NCBI RefSeq assembly: GCF_000685095.1
Contig: NZ_BAYE01000009.1
Location: forward strand, 62,001-126,000
Reading direction: 5' to 3'
Length of the DNA stretch: 64,000 nt
Source: Paraburkholderia caledonica NBRC 102488
GTDB lineage: Bacteria > Pseudomonadota > Gammaproteobacteria > Burkholderiales > Burkholderiaceae
Shown: positions 26,497 through 34,336 of the stretch, one piece after another
Layout of the letters: each line of letters starts with the position of its first letter
How positions within the stretch are numbered: the stretch's first letter is position 1
Translations under genes and position numbers: made by a program
Notes under the pieces: model-generated
Seen by the model: only the letters and a program-made list of their open reading frames with translations
Databases searched by the model: none
What the model was told of the DNA's origin: nothing

Positions 26497-27068
26497 GGAT
26501 TTTCTCCACGCAGCCTGGCCGGGCCGCGGCTTTGGGCTGACCACGAATTCAACTTTCACGATCCGTGTGTAGCCCTCGGTTGCACAAATATGTTTTGTAC
26601 GTTCTGTCTGGTGATCAATACCGCCCTGTGTTAGTGCGGTTTGTCCCTATTGCGAAGCACAGAACGTGGTCTCACTCGTGCATGGGAGAATTGTGCACGA
26701 AGCATACCACCACCAGGGTTTGCGTGAATATCGTTGCGACAAGTGTTACGGAAAGAAACAAACTTCTCTTGCGCATTCCGTCTTTTCACGTAAAGCCGTA
26801 ACGGAAATGCTTGCTGCGATAGCACCGGTTTTTCTGTAGCGAGCCTGAGAATTCGAAAAAGCCCCGAATAAACCTATGCAATTTCTCAGTCACGGCGGCA
26901 TTTGGGATTTTTCGAAATTTTGACTCGGCCGGCTGCGGCAGTTGGTTGCGAGCGCATCGAGCGCAAGGTGCCAACGCTTGATGACATCGATGTGGCAAGA
27001 AACGATTCCCGCGTCCTGGCAACAGCGCGGGCGAGGCACCTCGCCCGCGCGTTCGTCGGCGCATTCAA
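26497..27068. other. Intergenic region upstream of the DUF4096-like gene
   Basis: No convincing gene. The DNA from about 26560 to 26920 has lower G+C than its neighbours. Dyads seen: GTTACGG (26751-26757) with CCGTAAC (26797-26803); CTGAGAATT (26845-26853) with AATTTCTCAG (26880-26889, one bulge); and TTCGAAAAA (26852-26860) with TTTTTCGAA (26908-26916). The last two share bases and could not form together. The promoter of the DUF4096-like gene should be here. Confidence 0.5.
27025..27050 (-). terminator. Hairpin after the YciI-like gene
   Basis: A perfect 11-bp G+C stem (27025-27035 with 27040-27050; arm GCGCGGGCGAG) with a GCAC loop begins 19 nt past the stop of the YciI-like gene. There is no T-run beyond it on the transcribed strand, so termination may be partial or aided by Rho. 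Confidence 0.6.
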
Positions 27069-27365
27069 TTAGCGGACTGGAGTGGCCGCGCCCTCGCCGA
27101 CCACGGTCGTCCACTCTCGCACGCGCCAGCGTGTCACAAGGCCCGCCTGCACGTACGGATCCGCCTTGGCAAAGGCCTCGGCGGCTGCTGGCGACTCGCC
27201 GGTAAAAAGCAGCACGGCGGTGTCGACGGGTTCGTTCAATGCGCCGGCAAGCAGCAGTTCGCCGCGCTCCGCCGCCGCCCACGCGAGTTTCAGATGCCGC
27301 TCGCGGTGCGCGCCGCGCTGTTCGAGATAGTCGGGCACAAGGTCATAGGTCATCAGATAGTGCAT
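27069..27365 (-). CDS. YciI-like (YCII domain) protein
   Basis: 98 residues from ATG 27365, with AGAGGAG 6 nt upstream. It matches the YCII fold: an N-terminal strand MHYLMTYDLVPDYLEQRGAHR with the usual His/Arg after the first strand, GELLLAGALNEP in the middle, and the closing ADPYVQAGLVTRWRVREWTTV. The family is related to muconolactone-isomerase-like dimeric alpha/beta barrels; most members have no known reaction, and a His-Asp pair has been proposed as active. The gene stands alone between two intergenic stretches, so context gives no hint of its substrate. Confidence 0.82.
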   Translation of the reverse strand: MHYLMTYDLVPDYLEQRGAHRERHLKLAWAAAERGELLLAGALNEPVDTAVLLFTGESPAAAEAFAKADPYVQAGLVTRWRVREWTTVVGEGAATPVR

Positions 27366-27807
27366 GGCATGCTCCTCTGGTTTGTCTGACGCGACAGCAT
27401 CGGCGCCCCATGCACACCGCTGCGCGGCAGATAGATTGCAGAATTTCGGTCCGGATTTCCTTACCAATTGCTATTCGTGTGCGGGCGCAGCAAAAGAACA
27501 ATTCAGCGCGAATTTTTTTATTCCGCCACTCGCGGCGGCAACATTGCGATTTACGGCCCCGCTGCATTCGTCAATTAATCTGCAATGCATAACATAATGG
27601 CCTGCTCGCAATTGCGCCTTTTGAATGCCGCGAATGCCGCAAGCGCTGCTCCATCAGGGAAAACGCGCGGGTGCGCATGTCAACGCAAACGCGGTTTTGG
27701 CCGTTGATGCAGACAGCATTTGCCATAATGGACCTGCCGAGGGCCGGATGCGTCGACGCCCGCGTGCATGAAGACCAAAAACGTTTCTACACCGATGGGA
27801 GTGTCAC
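27366..27807. other. Intergenic region before the PsiF-like gene
   Basis: About 440 bp without a gene. Several moderately A/T-rich stretches occur (around 27465-27600). The extended -10 listed separately lies near its right end. No repeat or RNA gene was recognised. Confidence 0.5.
27721..27729 (+). promoter_or_regulatory. Candidate extended -10 promoter of the PsiF-like gene
   Basis: TGCCATAAT reads as an extended -10 (TG-n-CATAAT, five of six consensus bases). It lies about 79 bp before the PsiF-like ATG. No good -35 is present, as is allowed for extended -10 promoters. Confidence 0.4.
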
Positions 27808-28101
27808 ATGAAATTCCAATCCACAATCGCTGCACTGGTACTCGGCACCGTCCTCGCTTCGCCCGCGTTTGCAGAGAACAGCCAGCAAACCAAGATGGCG
27901 GACTGTAACAAGCAGGCCGCCGACAAGAAAGGCGACGAGCGCAAGGCATTCATGAAAACCTGCCTTTCCGCGAAGCCGGCTGCCGCACCGATGAGCCAGC
28001 AGGACAAGATGAAGGCGTGCAACGTGCAAGCCACCGGCAAGCAAGGCGACGAACGCAAAGCGTTCATGAAGAGCTGCCTGTCTTCCGCGCCGGCCAACTG
28101 A
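27808..28101 (+). CDS. PsiF-repeat periplasmic protein
   Basis: 97 residues: a signal peptide (about 1-22, ending SPAFA) then two copies of the PsiF repeat, KMADCNKQAADKKGDERKAF and KMKACNVQATGKQGDERKAF, each ending in a conserved Cys (KTCLS, KSCLS). Each repeat thus has two cysteines that could form a disulfide in the periplasm. The E. coli founder is phosphate-starvation inducible, but I see no convincing Pho box here, so regulation is open. GGGAG lies 6 nt before the ATG. The gene appears monocistronic, with an extended -10 upstream and a hairpin downstream. Confidence 0.9.
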   Translation: MKFQSTIAALVLGTVLASPAFAENSQQTKMADCNKQAADKKGDERKAFMKTCLSAKPAAAPMSQQDKMKACNVQATGKQGDERKAFMKSCLSSAPAN

Positions 28102-28120
28102 GCCCCGCGCATCGCCGGAA

Positions 28121-28143
28121 AGCGCCGCGTGCGTCGCGGCGCT
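28121..28143 (+). terminator. Hairpin after the PsiF-like gene
   Basis: A perfect 9-bp stem (AGCGCCGCG with CGCGGCGCT) and a 5-nt loop start 20 nt past the stop. There is no clear T-run, so its strength as a terminator is uncertain. Confidence 0.5.
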
Positions 28144-28324
28144 CGATCGTCGCACTATGCTGTTTGCGTTTTTCCCTCACCCGCTTTCCCCGCCCTTCTC
28201 CGAGCCGCCGCCCGAACGCGCCGTTTTTCTTCTATGATGGCTGCGGAGACGGCCCACCCCACACAATATCCATACGGGCCGCCATCTTGTCGTTGATGCC
28301 GAAAAGCATCGATTGGAGGCAAGG

Positions 28325-28777
28325 ATGGTATCGAAGCATAAAAACCGCTGGTTGAGGCGGTGGCTGGTCGTCATCGTATTTTGGGCCGTGCCCGTGGCGA
28401 TCGTTGCAGTCAGCGAAATTCGCGAGGAGATGGCCTACAACGCCGTCGACCTCGAGCGCGCGCTGACCACCTGGAATTTCACCGACGCACAGCGCGCCGC
28501 CGGCGCCCCCGCCCGCTGCCACGGCAAGCCCGACGAGGCGCAAGCCGCCGGTTGCCCGGCCGACGTCCTGGCGGCCAACGCGCCGCGCCAGCAGGAAGCC
28601 CGCAACGAATACAGCGTGCGCCGCTCTACCTTGATGGCTTACCTGTGGCATGCGTTCGTCGGTTACTGGATCGTGCCGGCGCTCACGCTGTTCGTCGTGG
28701 GTGTGCTGATTGGCGGGGTGCGGCGCGCACTCAGGCGGCCGCCCACGGTCAAGAGCCAGGCGAACCACGGCGGATAG
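28325..28777 (+). CDS. Small two-helix membrane protein of unknown function
   Basis: 150 residues from ATG 28325, with GGAGG 5 nt upstream (a TTG 12 nt earlier is in frame but less likely). I do not recognise a family. A basic N-terminus is followed by a hydrophobic helix at about 9-29. A soluble part of about 75 residues holds two cysteines (ARCHGKP, AAGCPAD), and a second helix lies at about 109-132 before a basic tail. This predicts both ends in the cytoplasm and the Cys pair in the periplasm, where it could form a disulfide. The gene stands alone between the PsiF-like and SYLF genes. Confidence 0.6.
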   Translation: MVSKHKNRWLRRWLVVIVFWAVPVAIVAVSEIREEMAYNAVDLERALTTWNFTDAQRAAGAPARCHGKPDEAQAAGCPADVLAANAPRQQEARNEYSVRRSTLMAYLWHAFVGYWIVPALTLFVVGVLIGGVRRALRRPPTVKSQANHGG

Positions 28778-29147
28778 CGTGCGCCGAAGCCGCTAGTGTG
28801 CGGCGCCGGGACAACACTTTTCGTTCGTTGATGGCGCAAATTCCAGCGCATCCGAATCGGTAAAAATGGGCATCTACCCAAGTTTCTGCGCGGCCGCTGC
28901 TGGACAACCCACGAGCGAATCCGCGACGCCGTGAGCCCGTTCGATCACGCTTTCTGCGCGTGGCGAGCCTCGTCGCGCGAGCCGGTCAGATTTACAGCGT
29001 ATCTCTTGCGATCTCCCGCAAAGCCCCGTCGCATAAGGCTTTTCGCCTAGGCGTGTGAAAGCGCCTTTTGGCCTGCCGTGTGATATAACTCACAGGACAG
29101 CCGCTCAACTTCCGCGGCTGCGCCCCGGAACCATACGGAGAAAAACG
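28778..29147. other. Intergenic region before the SYLF lipoprotein gene
   Basis: About 370 bp without a gene. Near the right end are an extended -10 (listed separately) and a 7-bp hairpin (29098-29104 with 29114-29120; arm CAGCCGC) that would sit at the 5' end of the SYLF transcript. Confidence 0.5.
29081..29089 (+). promoter_or_regulatory. Candidate extended -10 promoter of the SYLF gene
   Basis: TGATATAAC gives TG-n plus TATAAC, five of six -10 bases. Predicted start near 29096 leaves a leader of about 52 nt with a hairpin and GGAG before the ATG at 29148. Confidence 0.45.
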
Positions 29148-29735
29148 ATGCAAAGACGACACTTCATGTTGAAGACTACCGCTGCGCTCGCTTTCGGAGG
29201 CCTTGCACTTGCCGGTTGTACCACCAACACCGGCGGCCACGACACACCGTCCACCGACGCGTCCAAACGTCAGTCGATCGACGCCAGCGTCGACGGCACC
29301 TTGTCGCGCCTGTACACGAACGTGAAGGGTTCGCACGAACTCGTCTCGAAGGCTCGGGGCGTGCTCGTGTTCCCGTCGGTGCTGCAGGCTGGCTTCATCG
29401 TCGGCGGGCAGTACGGCGAAGGCTCGCTGCGCGTAAGCGGCAGCACGGTGGGCTACTACAGCACGATTTCCGGCTCGTTCGGCTTGCAGGCCGGCGCACA
29501 GTCGAAGGCCATCATCTTCCTGTTCATGACGCAGGACGCGCTCGACAAATTCCGCAATGCCGACGGCTGGTCGGTGGGCGGCGACGCTTCGGTCGCGCTC
29601 ATCAAGATGGGTGCGAACGGCGTGATCGACACCACCACCGCCACGGCGCCGGTGCAAGTATTCGTGCTGACCAATACTGGCTTGATGGGCGATCTGTCGC
29701 TGCAGGGCACGAAGGTTTCGCGCCTGAAAATCTAA
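29148..29735 (+). CDS. SYLF (Ysc84-like) domain lipoprotein
   Basis: 195 residues from ATG 29148 (GGAG 7 nt upstream). The signal peptide ends in the lipobox LALAGC, so the protein should be lipid-anchored, probably at the outer membrane. The remainder matches the SYLF/Ysc84 domain: SRLYTNVKGSHELVSKARGV, VFPSVLQAGFIVGGQYGEGS, and later KSKAI-type and QGTKVSRLK blocks. In eukaryotes the domain binds lipid; in bacteria its role is unclear. Similar lipoproteins are widespread in Burkholderia. It appears monocistronic, with its own promoter and a downstream hairpin. Confidence 0.88.
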   Translation: MQRRHFMLKTTAALAFGGLALAGCTTNTGGHDTPSTDASKRQSIDASVDGTLSRLYTNVKGSHELVSKARGVLVFPSVLQAGFIVGGQYGEGSLRVSGSTVGYYSTISGSFGLQAGAQSKAIIFLFMTQDALDKFRNADGWSVGGDASVALIKMGANGVIDTTTATAPVQVFVLTNTGLMGDLSLQGTKVSRLKI

Positions 29736-29907
29736 GGAATTTGACGGCGGACCAGCGGCCTCGCATCACGTCGCATCACGATAAGCGCCCGGACGTATGC
29801 GGGCTGCGCGTCCTGTCCGCCTGATTCCTGCAACGGTGTCCGGGTTGGACACGGGGCTTGCGCAGTGTGAGCAGCGCGATGCATCGCAGTGCGCGGAAAC
29901 TTGACGA

Positions 29908-29938
29908 CAGGGCCGGCTCCGCCCGCGGAGGCCGGCCT
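29908..29938 (+). terminator. G+C-rich hairpin downstream of the SYLF gene
   Basis: Arms AGGGCCGGCTCCGC and GCGGAGGCCGGCCTT pair with one bulge over a CC turn; a loosely T-rich tail (TTGTCC, ACTTTT) follows. It lies about 170 bp past the stop, so it may terminate read-through or act on the converging transcript. Confidence 0.45.
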
Positions 29939-29977
29939 TGTCCGTCCGGTCTTGTCCAACTTTTATGCGTTCAACTT

Positions 29978-30068
29978 AAGGTTCTGAAAACGGTGCGCGG
30001 AGCAGTCGGCATATGCTCTTGCAACGAGCAAGCGCATATGTCAACCCGGCGGCCGAACCTTCAGAACC
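29978..30068. repeat. Nested dyad: outer 9-bp inverted repeat around a 13-position hairpin
   Basis: GGTTCTGAA (29980-29988) is the exact reverse complement of TTCAGAACC (30060-30068), and AAGGTTC (29978-29984) that of GAACCTT (30055-30061). Between them, 30010-30022 and 30028-30040 form a hairpin (CATATGC, mismatch, CTTGC) with loop AACGA and 12 of 13 positions paired. There is no T-run. It could be a structured RNA end, an operator or a small repetitive element. Confidence 0.6.
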
Positions 30069-30092
30069 GTCCGCATGCCTCGCTCGCGGAAA

Positions 30093-31160
30093 TCAACGTC
30101 CCGAGCTATCCACCACCTTGAACCGCGAACGCTTTTGCGCGCGAATCACCGACTGATACGCATCCACATATTGCTGCGCCATCCGATGCGACGTGAAGCG
30201 CTCCTCGAAGCGTTGACGCACGCCCGCACGCGGCATCTTGTGCAGCCGGTTGACCGCCGCCACCGCACCGATCTCGTCTTCGACGATAAAGCCGGTCAAC
30301 CCGTCTTCGAGCACCTCCGGCACCGAACCGCGATTGAACGCGACGACCGGCGTGCCGCAGGCCATGGCCTCGATCATGACGAGGCCGAACGGCTCCGGCC
30401 AATCGATCGGAAACAGCAGTGCATGAGCGCCTGACAAAAATTCGGCTTTCTGATGATCCGCGATCTCACCGATGAACTCGACGTGCGGCAAGTCCAGTAG
30501 CGGCCGGATATCACGCTCGAAATATTCGTGATCCGCGGTGTCGACCTTTGCCGCGATGCGGATCTGCATGCCACAGCGCCCGGCAATGCGGATCGCCGTG
30601 TCAACGCGCTTTTCGGGCGAAATACGGCCGAGGAACGCGAGGTACTTCTGCTCCACCGGCTGCGGCGTATAAAGCTTCTCCGGCAAGCCGTGATACACCG
30701 TGGTCAGCCAGCGCGCTTGCGGCAGCGGATGGCGCTGCGCATTGGAAATCGAAATGACCGGCGCAGTGTTGAACGTGTCGAACACCGGCTGTTGTTCGGG
30801 CAGATCGAGCCGGCCGTGCATGGTCGTGACAAACGGCGTCTCCTGCCGCTTGAACACCGAGAACGAGTAATAGTCGAGGTGGAAATGCAGGACATCGAAC
30901 TCTTCGGCCTGGCGGCGCACGAGTTCCATCAGCAGCATGTGCGGCGCCACGCGATCGCGGATGCCGGGATCGAGGCGCAGCGCCCGCGGCCACACGGCCT
31001 CCAGCTTCGCGCTCGTCACCGAGTCGCCACTTGCGAACAGCGTCACGTCATGGCCGAGTTCCACGAGCGCCTCGGTGATGTACGACACGACGCGCTCCGT
31101 GCCGCCGTACAGCTTCGGCGGCACCGATTCGGTCAAGGGGGCGATCTGCGCAATCTTCAT
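30093..31160 (-). CDS. GT4 glycosyltransferase near the trehalose/MscS genes
   Basis: 355 residues from ATG 31160 (GGAGA about 7 nt upstream; the open frame extends further but lacks a start site). GT4 features are clear: N-terminal glycine loop PPKLYGGTERVVSYI, mid-domain LGRISPEKRVDTAI, and signature EPFGLVMIEAMACGTPVV at about 258-275. Such genes next to otsA are common in Burkholderia. Its donor is unknown; it may make a glycoside used in stress response or envelope modification rather than the cepacian EPS, since it lies far from that locus. It is followed by the converging SYLF gene. Confidence 0.85.
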   Translation of the reverse strand: MKIAQIAPLTESVPPKLYGGTERVVSYITEALVELGHDVTLFASGDSVTSAKLEAVWPRALRLDPGIRDRVAPHMLLMELVRRQAEEFDVLHFHLDYYSFSVFKRQETPFVTTMHGRLDLPEQQPVFDTFNTAPVISISNAQRHPLPQARWLTTVYHGLPEKLYTPQPVEQKYLAFLGRISPEKRVDTAIRIAGRCGMQIRIAAKVDTADHEYFERDIRPLLDLPHVEFIGEIADHQKAEFLSGAHALLFPIDWPEPFGLVMIEAMACGTPVVAFNRGSVPEVLEDGLTGFIVEDEIGAVAAVNRLHKMPRAGVRQRFEERFTSHRMAQQYVDAYQSVIRAQKRSRFKVVDSSGR

Positions 31161-31451
31161 AGTTGTCTCCGTGAACTGACGGCTTGCGGCGCTGGGTTGT
31201 GCACAGCCTGGCACGGCCCGGCGCTGCCCGACCCGCCCAGGTTTATCCGGCGTCAACAGGCGCCGGGCGAGCAGGCAAGTCTTCCGTCTTTCGATTAATG
31301 GCGCCGAGGCCGGCGCGCGCCACAGGCATCGAAGCATTATTCCCTGGGAAGCGCTAAAAAGCGCACGGGATTGCATTTTTTGGGCGCTGTTACATTCAGC
31401 TTACATCGCAGGGGCCATCGAAATATTGGAGCCGCACGCGCGCGTCGAGCG

Positions 31452-32684
31452 TCAGCGCGACGGCCATTTCCACGGCGGTATGTCGCGCTCTTCGGCGTCG
31501 GCGAGACGCGTTGCACCGAAATGCTTCTCGAGCACGATCGACTCGGTCGCGTCTTCGCGTTCGAGTGACGCGGTGAGCCGCGCCGCGTGCGATACGACAA
31601 GCACCTGTGAATGCGCGGCGACTCGCGTGATCAGCCGCGCAAGCGCCGGCAACAGGTCCGGATGCAGACTCGTTTCGGGCTCGTTCAATACGAGTAACGC
31701 GGGCGGACGCGGCGTCAACAGCGCGGCGACCAGCAATAAATAACGCAGGGTCCCGTCAGACAGTTCCGCAGCTTTGAGCGGACGCAGCAGACCATGCTGC
31801 TGCATCAGCACTTCGAAGCGGCCGTTCTGTGTGGCGACGTCGAGCCGTGAGCCGGGAAACGCATCGTCGATGGCGGCGTCGAGTGCAGCGGGGTCGCCGA
31901 TCTCGCGAATGGTCTGCAAAGCCGCAGCGAGATCCGCACCGTCGTCGGAGAGCACCGGCGTGTGCGTGCCGATTTGCGGCATGCGCGCAGGCGCGTCGAC
32001 ATCAGTACGGAAATGGTCATAGAAGCGCCACGAGCGGATCTGTTCGCGCACTGCGATCATCTCCGGCGCGCAGCGCGGGTCGGCGAACTCCGTCATCATG
32101 CTGTCAAAGCTCGCGACGGGTTGCGGGACTGTTTGCCAGTCGCCGTTTTCATCACGCGTGCGCAGCGCCGCTCCTTGACGATCCACCAGCAACGCCGAGG
32201 GCCGCAGCACCGGCCCGCTCCAGATGCACTCGCGCTTGATGACCGGATCGAGCACGAACCTGCTGGTACCCGGATGCGGCAAGCCGAGGTCGATCGCATA
32301 GCTGAACGGGTCGCCCGCGAAGCCGAGCCGCAGACTGACCGGTGCGTTGCGGGTCGTGCCTTGAACCTCGAATTCGCCGCTCAGCATGCCCCGGGAAAAA
32401 CGCTCCGGGCCGGCCCATAACGTGGACGGCAAACCGCCTTCGCGAGCGAGCGACGTGATCACGCCGCCGCGCGCCGTTTCGGCAAGCAGGCGTAGCGACC
32501 GATAAACGCTCGACTTCCCGCTGCCGTTGGCACCCGTGATGACGTTAAGCCGCCCAAGCGGCACGATCAATTCGCGCAACGACCGGTAACCGGCGATGGC
32601 GAGCGCGCTCAGCACGCGGCCATCCGTGGATACGATGTTCGGCGGGCCGCAGGAGCGCAGCGCCTTGGCGTGCCACGCCTGCAT
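31452..32684 (-). CDS. AAA/ABC-type predicted ATPase (COG4637-like)
   Basis: About 410 residues. The start is uncertain: ATG 32684 lacks a clear binding site, and a GTG at 32615 is also possible. Motifs: SALAIAGYRSLREL, Walker A GANGSGKSS (51-59), an ABC-like signature LSDGTLRYL, Walker B ALLVLNEPETSLHPD and the switch His in VSHAARL. The layout, with a divergent insert between Walker A and the signature, matches the SMC/RecF-like predicted ATPases often called AAA_21. Such proteins appear alone or in defence (OLD-like) modules. Here no nuclease or toxin partner is adjacent; its stop lies about 290 bp before the GT4 start, and otsA ends 31 bp upstream. Confidence 0.8.
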   Translation of the reverse strand: MQAWHAKALRSCGPPNIVSTDGRVLSALAIAGYRSLRELIVPLGRLNVITGANGSGKSSVYRSLRLLAETARGGVITSLAREGGLPSTLWAGPERFSRGMLSGEFEVQGTTRNAPVSLRLGFAGDPFSYAIDLGLPHPGTSRFVLDPVIKRECIWSGPVLRPSALLVDRQGAALRTRDENGDWQTVPQPVASFDSMMTEFADPRCAPEMIAVREQIRSWRFYDHFRTDVDAPARMPQIGTHTPVLSDDGADLAAALQTIREIGDPAALDAAIDDAFPGSRLDVATQNGRFEVLMQQHGLLRPLKAAELSDGTLRYLLLVAALLTPRPPALLVLNEPETSLHPDLLPALARLITRVAAHSQVLVVSHAARLTASLEREDATESIVLEKHFGATRLADAEERDIPPWKWPSR

Positions 32685-32715
32685 GCGCACACGGCATGCT
32701 GTTTCGGACCGCTCA

Positions 32716-34125
32716 CTACTTATGCCCGCCGCCCATGGCGGGCTTCTGCAGCGGCACGCTGCGCAGGTCACGCAGGAAACTGTCGCGCCACACGCCAAGA
32801 TCGTTTTTGCGCAGCGCCGCCATGTTGATCTCGTGACGCCGCTGACGCGCGTCGAGCGGCATTTGCAGCGCGCGCTGCAACGCCTCGCACATGCCTATTG
32901 CATCGTGCGGATTCACGAGCAGCGCGCCTGTCAGCTCGGCCGCGGCGCCCGCGAAAATGGACAGCACGAGTACGCCCGGATCGTCGGGGTTCTGCGCGGC
33001 GACATATTCCTTCGCGACGAGATTCATGCCGTCGTGCAACGGCGTGACGAAGCCGATCTGCGACTCGCGGAACAGCGACATCAGTTTCCAGCGGTCGTAT
33101 TGCTGATTCAGATAGCGGATCGGCGTGTAGTCGAGGCCTGAATAGCGGCCGTTGATTCGCCCTGCTTCGTACTCCAGATCCTGACGAATTTTCTGGTACG
33201 TAGCGACGTCCGAACGCGTGGGCGGCGCAATCTGCACGAGCGTGACGTTGCCGCGCCATTCGGGCGAACGTTCCAGCAAATGCTCGAATGCGCGAAAGCG
33301 TTCGACGAGCCCCTTCGAATAATCGAGCCGGTCGACGCTCATGATCAGCTTGCGGCCTTCGAGACTCTGCTTCAGATCGAGCACGTGCTGACGGCTTTCG
33401 TAGCGCTTTGCCTGCTCTGCGATCTCGTCTGGAAACACGCCGATGCGGTAGACGCCCGTACGCAATTTGCGGCCGAACGCTTCGACGAGACCGTTCGACA
33501 CCGAGCCGCGCGCGTGGCGAGTGACGTAATCGTGGAACGCTTCCTGATCGGTCGCCGTCTGGAAGCCCAGCAAGTCGTAGCACGACAGCGATTTGACCAG
33601 CTCCTCGTGCGGCGGAATGTTGAGCAGAATCTGCGGCGCGGGAAACGGAATGTGCAGGAAAAAGCCGATGCGGTTCGTGATGCCTTCGCTGCGCAGCGCT
33701 TCGGCAAACGGAATCAGGTGGTAGTCGTGAATCCAGATCACGTCGTCTGGCTCGAGCAGCTTGATCAGCTTGTGCGCGAGCCACGCGTTGACGCGCCGGT
33801 AGCCTGCATACTCCTCGCGCTCGTAGCGCGCGAGGTCGTTGCGGTAGTGGAACACCGGCCACAGCGTCGCGTTCGAGAAGCCGCGGTAGTACTGGTCGTA
33901 GTCCTTGCGCGTAAGACCCACCGTTGCGAAGGTGACCGCGCCCTCCTGTTCGAGCGTCGGTCCGGCGTTGGCGACGGTCTCGCTGACCACGTCGCCGCTC
34001 CAGCCGAACCACACGCCTCCGGCATCCTTCAGCGCGCCGAACACGCCGACGGCGAGGCCGCCTGCCGATCCTTTGGTTTCCGTCGGCGTTGCGACGCGAT
34101 TCGACACGACGATCAGTCGGCCCAT
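32716..34125 (-). CDS. otsA: Trehalose-6-phosphate synthase
   Basis: 469 residues from ATG 34125 (AGGAGG 9 nt upstream), family GT20. It makes trehalose-6-phosphate from UDP-glucose and glucose-6-phosphate for osmotic and desiccation protection. Motifs: RLIVVSNRVATP at the N-terminus, WIHDYHLIPFAEAL in the acceptor region, SVDRLDYSKGLVERFRAFE and the C-terminal DGMNLVAKEYVAAQ. No trehalose-6-phosphate phosphatase (otsB) gene is next to it, which is unusual because the two are often paired. The MscS gene lies 211 bp upstream in the same direction, so both may serve osmotic stress. Confidence 0.96.
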   Translation of the reverse strand: MGRLIVVSNRVATPTETKGSAGGLAVGVFGALKDAGGVWFGWSGDVVSETVANAGPTLEQEGAVTFATVGLTRKDYDQYYRGFSNATLWPVFHYRNDLARYEREEYAGYRRVNAWLAHKLIKLLEPDDVIWIHDYHLIPFAEALRSEGITNRIGFFLHIPFPAPQILLNIPPHEELVKSLSCYDLLGFQTATDQEAFHDYVTRHARGSVSNGLVEAFGRKLRTGVYRIGVFPDEIAEQAKRYESRQHVLDLKQSLEGRKLIMSVDRLDYSKGLVERFRAFEHLLERSPEWRGNVTLVQIAPPTRSDVATYQKIRQDLEYEAGRINGRYSGLDYTPIRYLNQQYDRWKLMSLFRESQIGFVTPLHDGMNLVAKEYVAAQNPDDPGVLVLSIFAGAAAELTGALLVNPHDAIGMCEALQRALQMPLDARQRRHEINMAALRKNDLGVWRDSFLRDLRSVPLQKPAMGGGHK

Positions 34126-34336
34126 GTTGCTAGTCCTCCTTGTTGCGCGCGGCATCTGCCGGGGTGCAGCCGGCGCTCGTCATGCAGCGAGCGCCTCGAC
34201 AAACTTTCGCATGGTGCACGCCATGCCGCGCCGAGTTTATGTGTAAGTGGACGGTTCGACCCCTTAGCGATCGATCGGTTGCATCGCCGTGGGCGCCGGT
34301 CGGCGTGGAGGAACCTCACGCGGACACCTGTAGCTG

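Larger units (their letters stand above)
29736..30092. other. Convergent intergenic region with several hairpins
   Basis: About 357 bp between the converging SYLF and GT4 genes. It holds a G+C-rich hairpin at 29908-29938 and a nested dyad at 29978-30068 (both listed). No open frame with a start site was found. Confidence 0.55.

Noticed and set aside
30008..30042. Standard Rho-independent terminator of the SYLF or GT4 gene
   Set aside because: The stem is strong but mixed A/T and G/C with no T-run on either side, so it is reported as a dyad of unknown role.
31452..32684. Anti-phage defence system built around the AAA ATPase
   Set aside because: No nuclease, toxin, reverse transcriptase or other defence partner lies beside it; neighbours are metabolic or osmotic genes.
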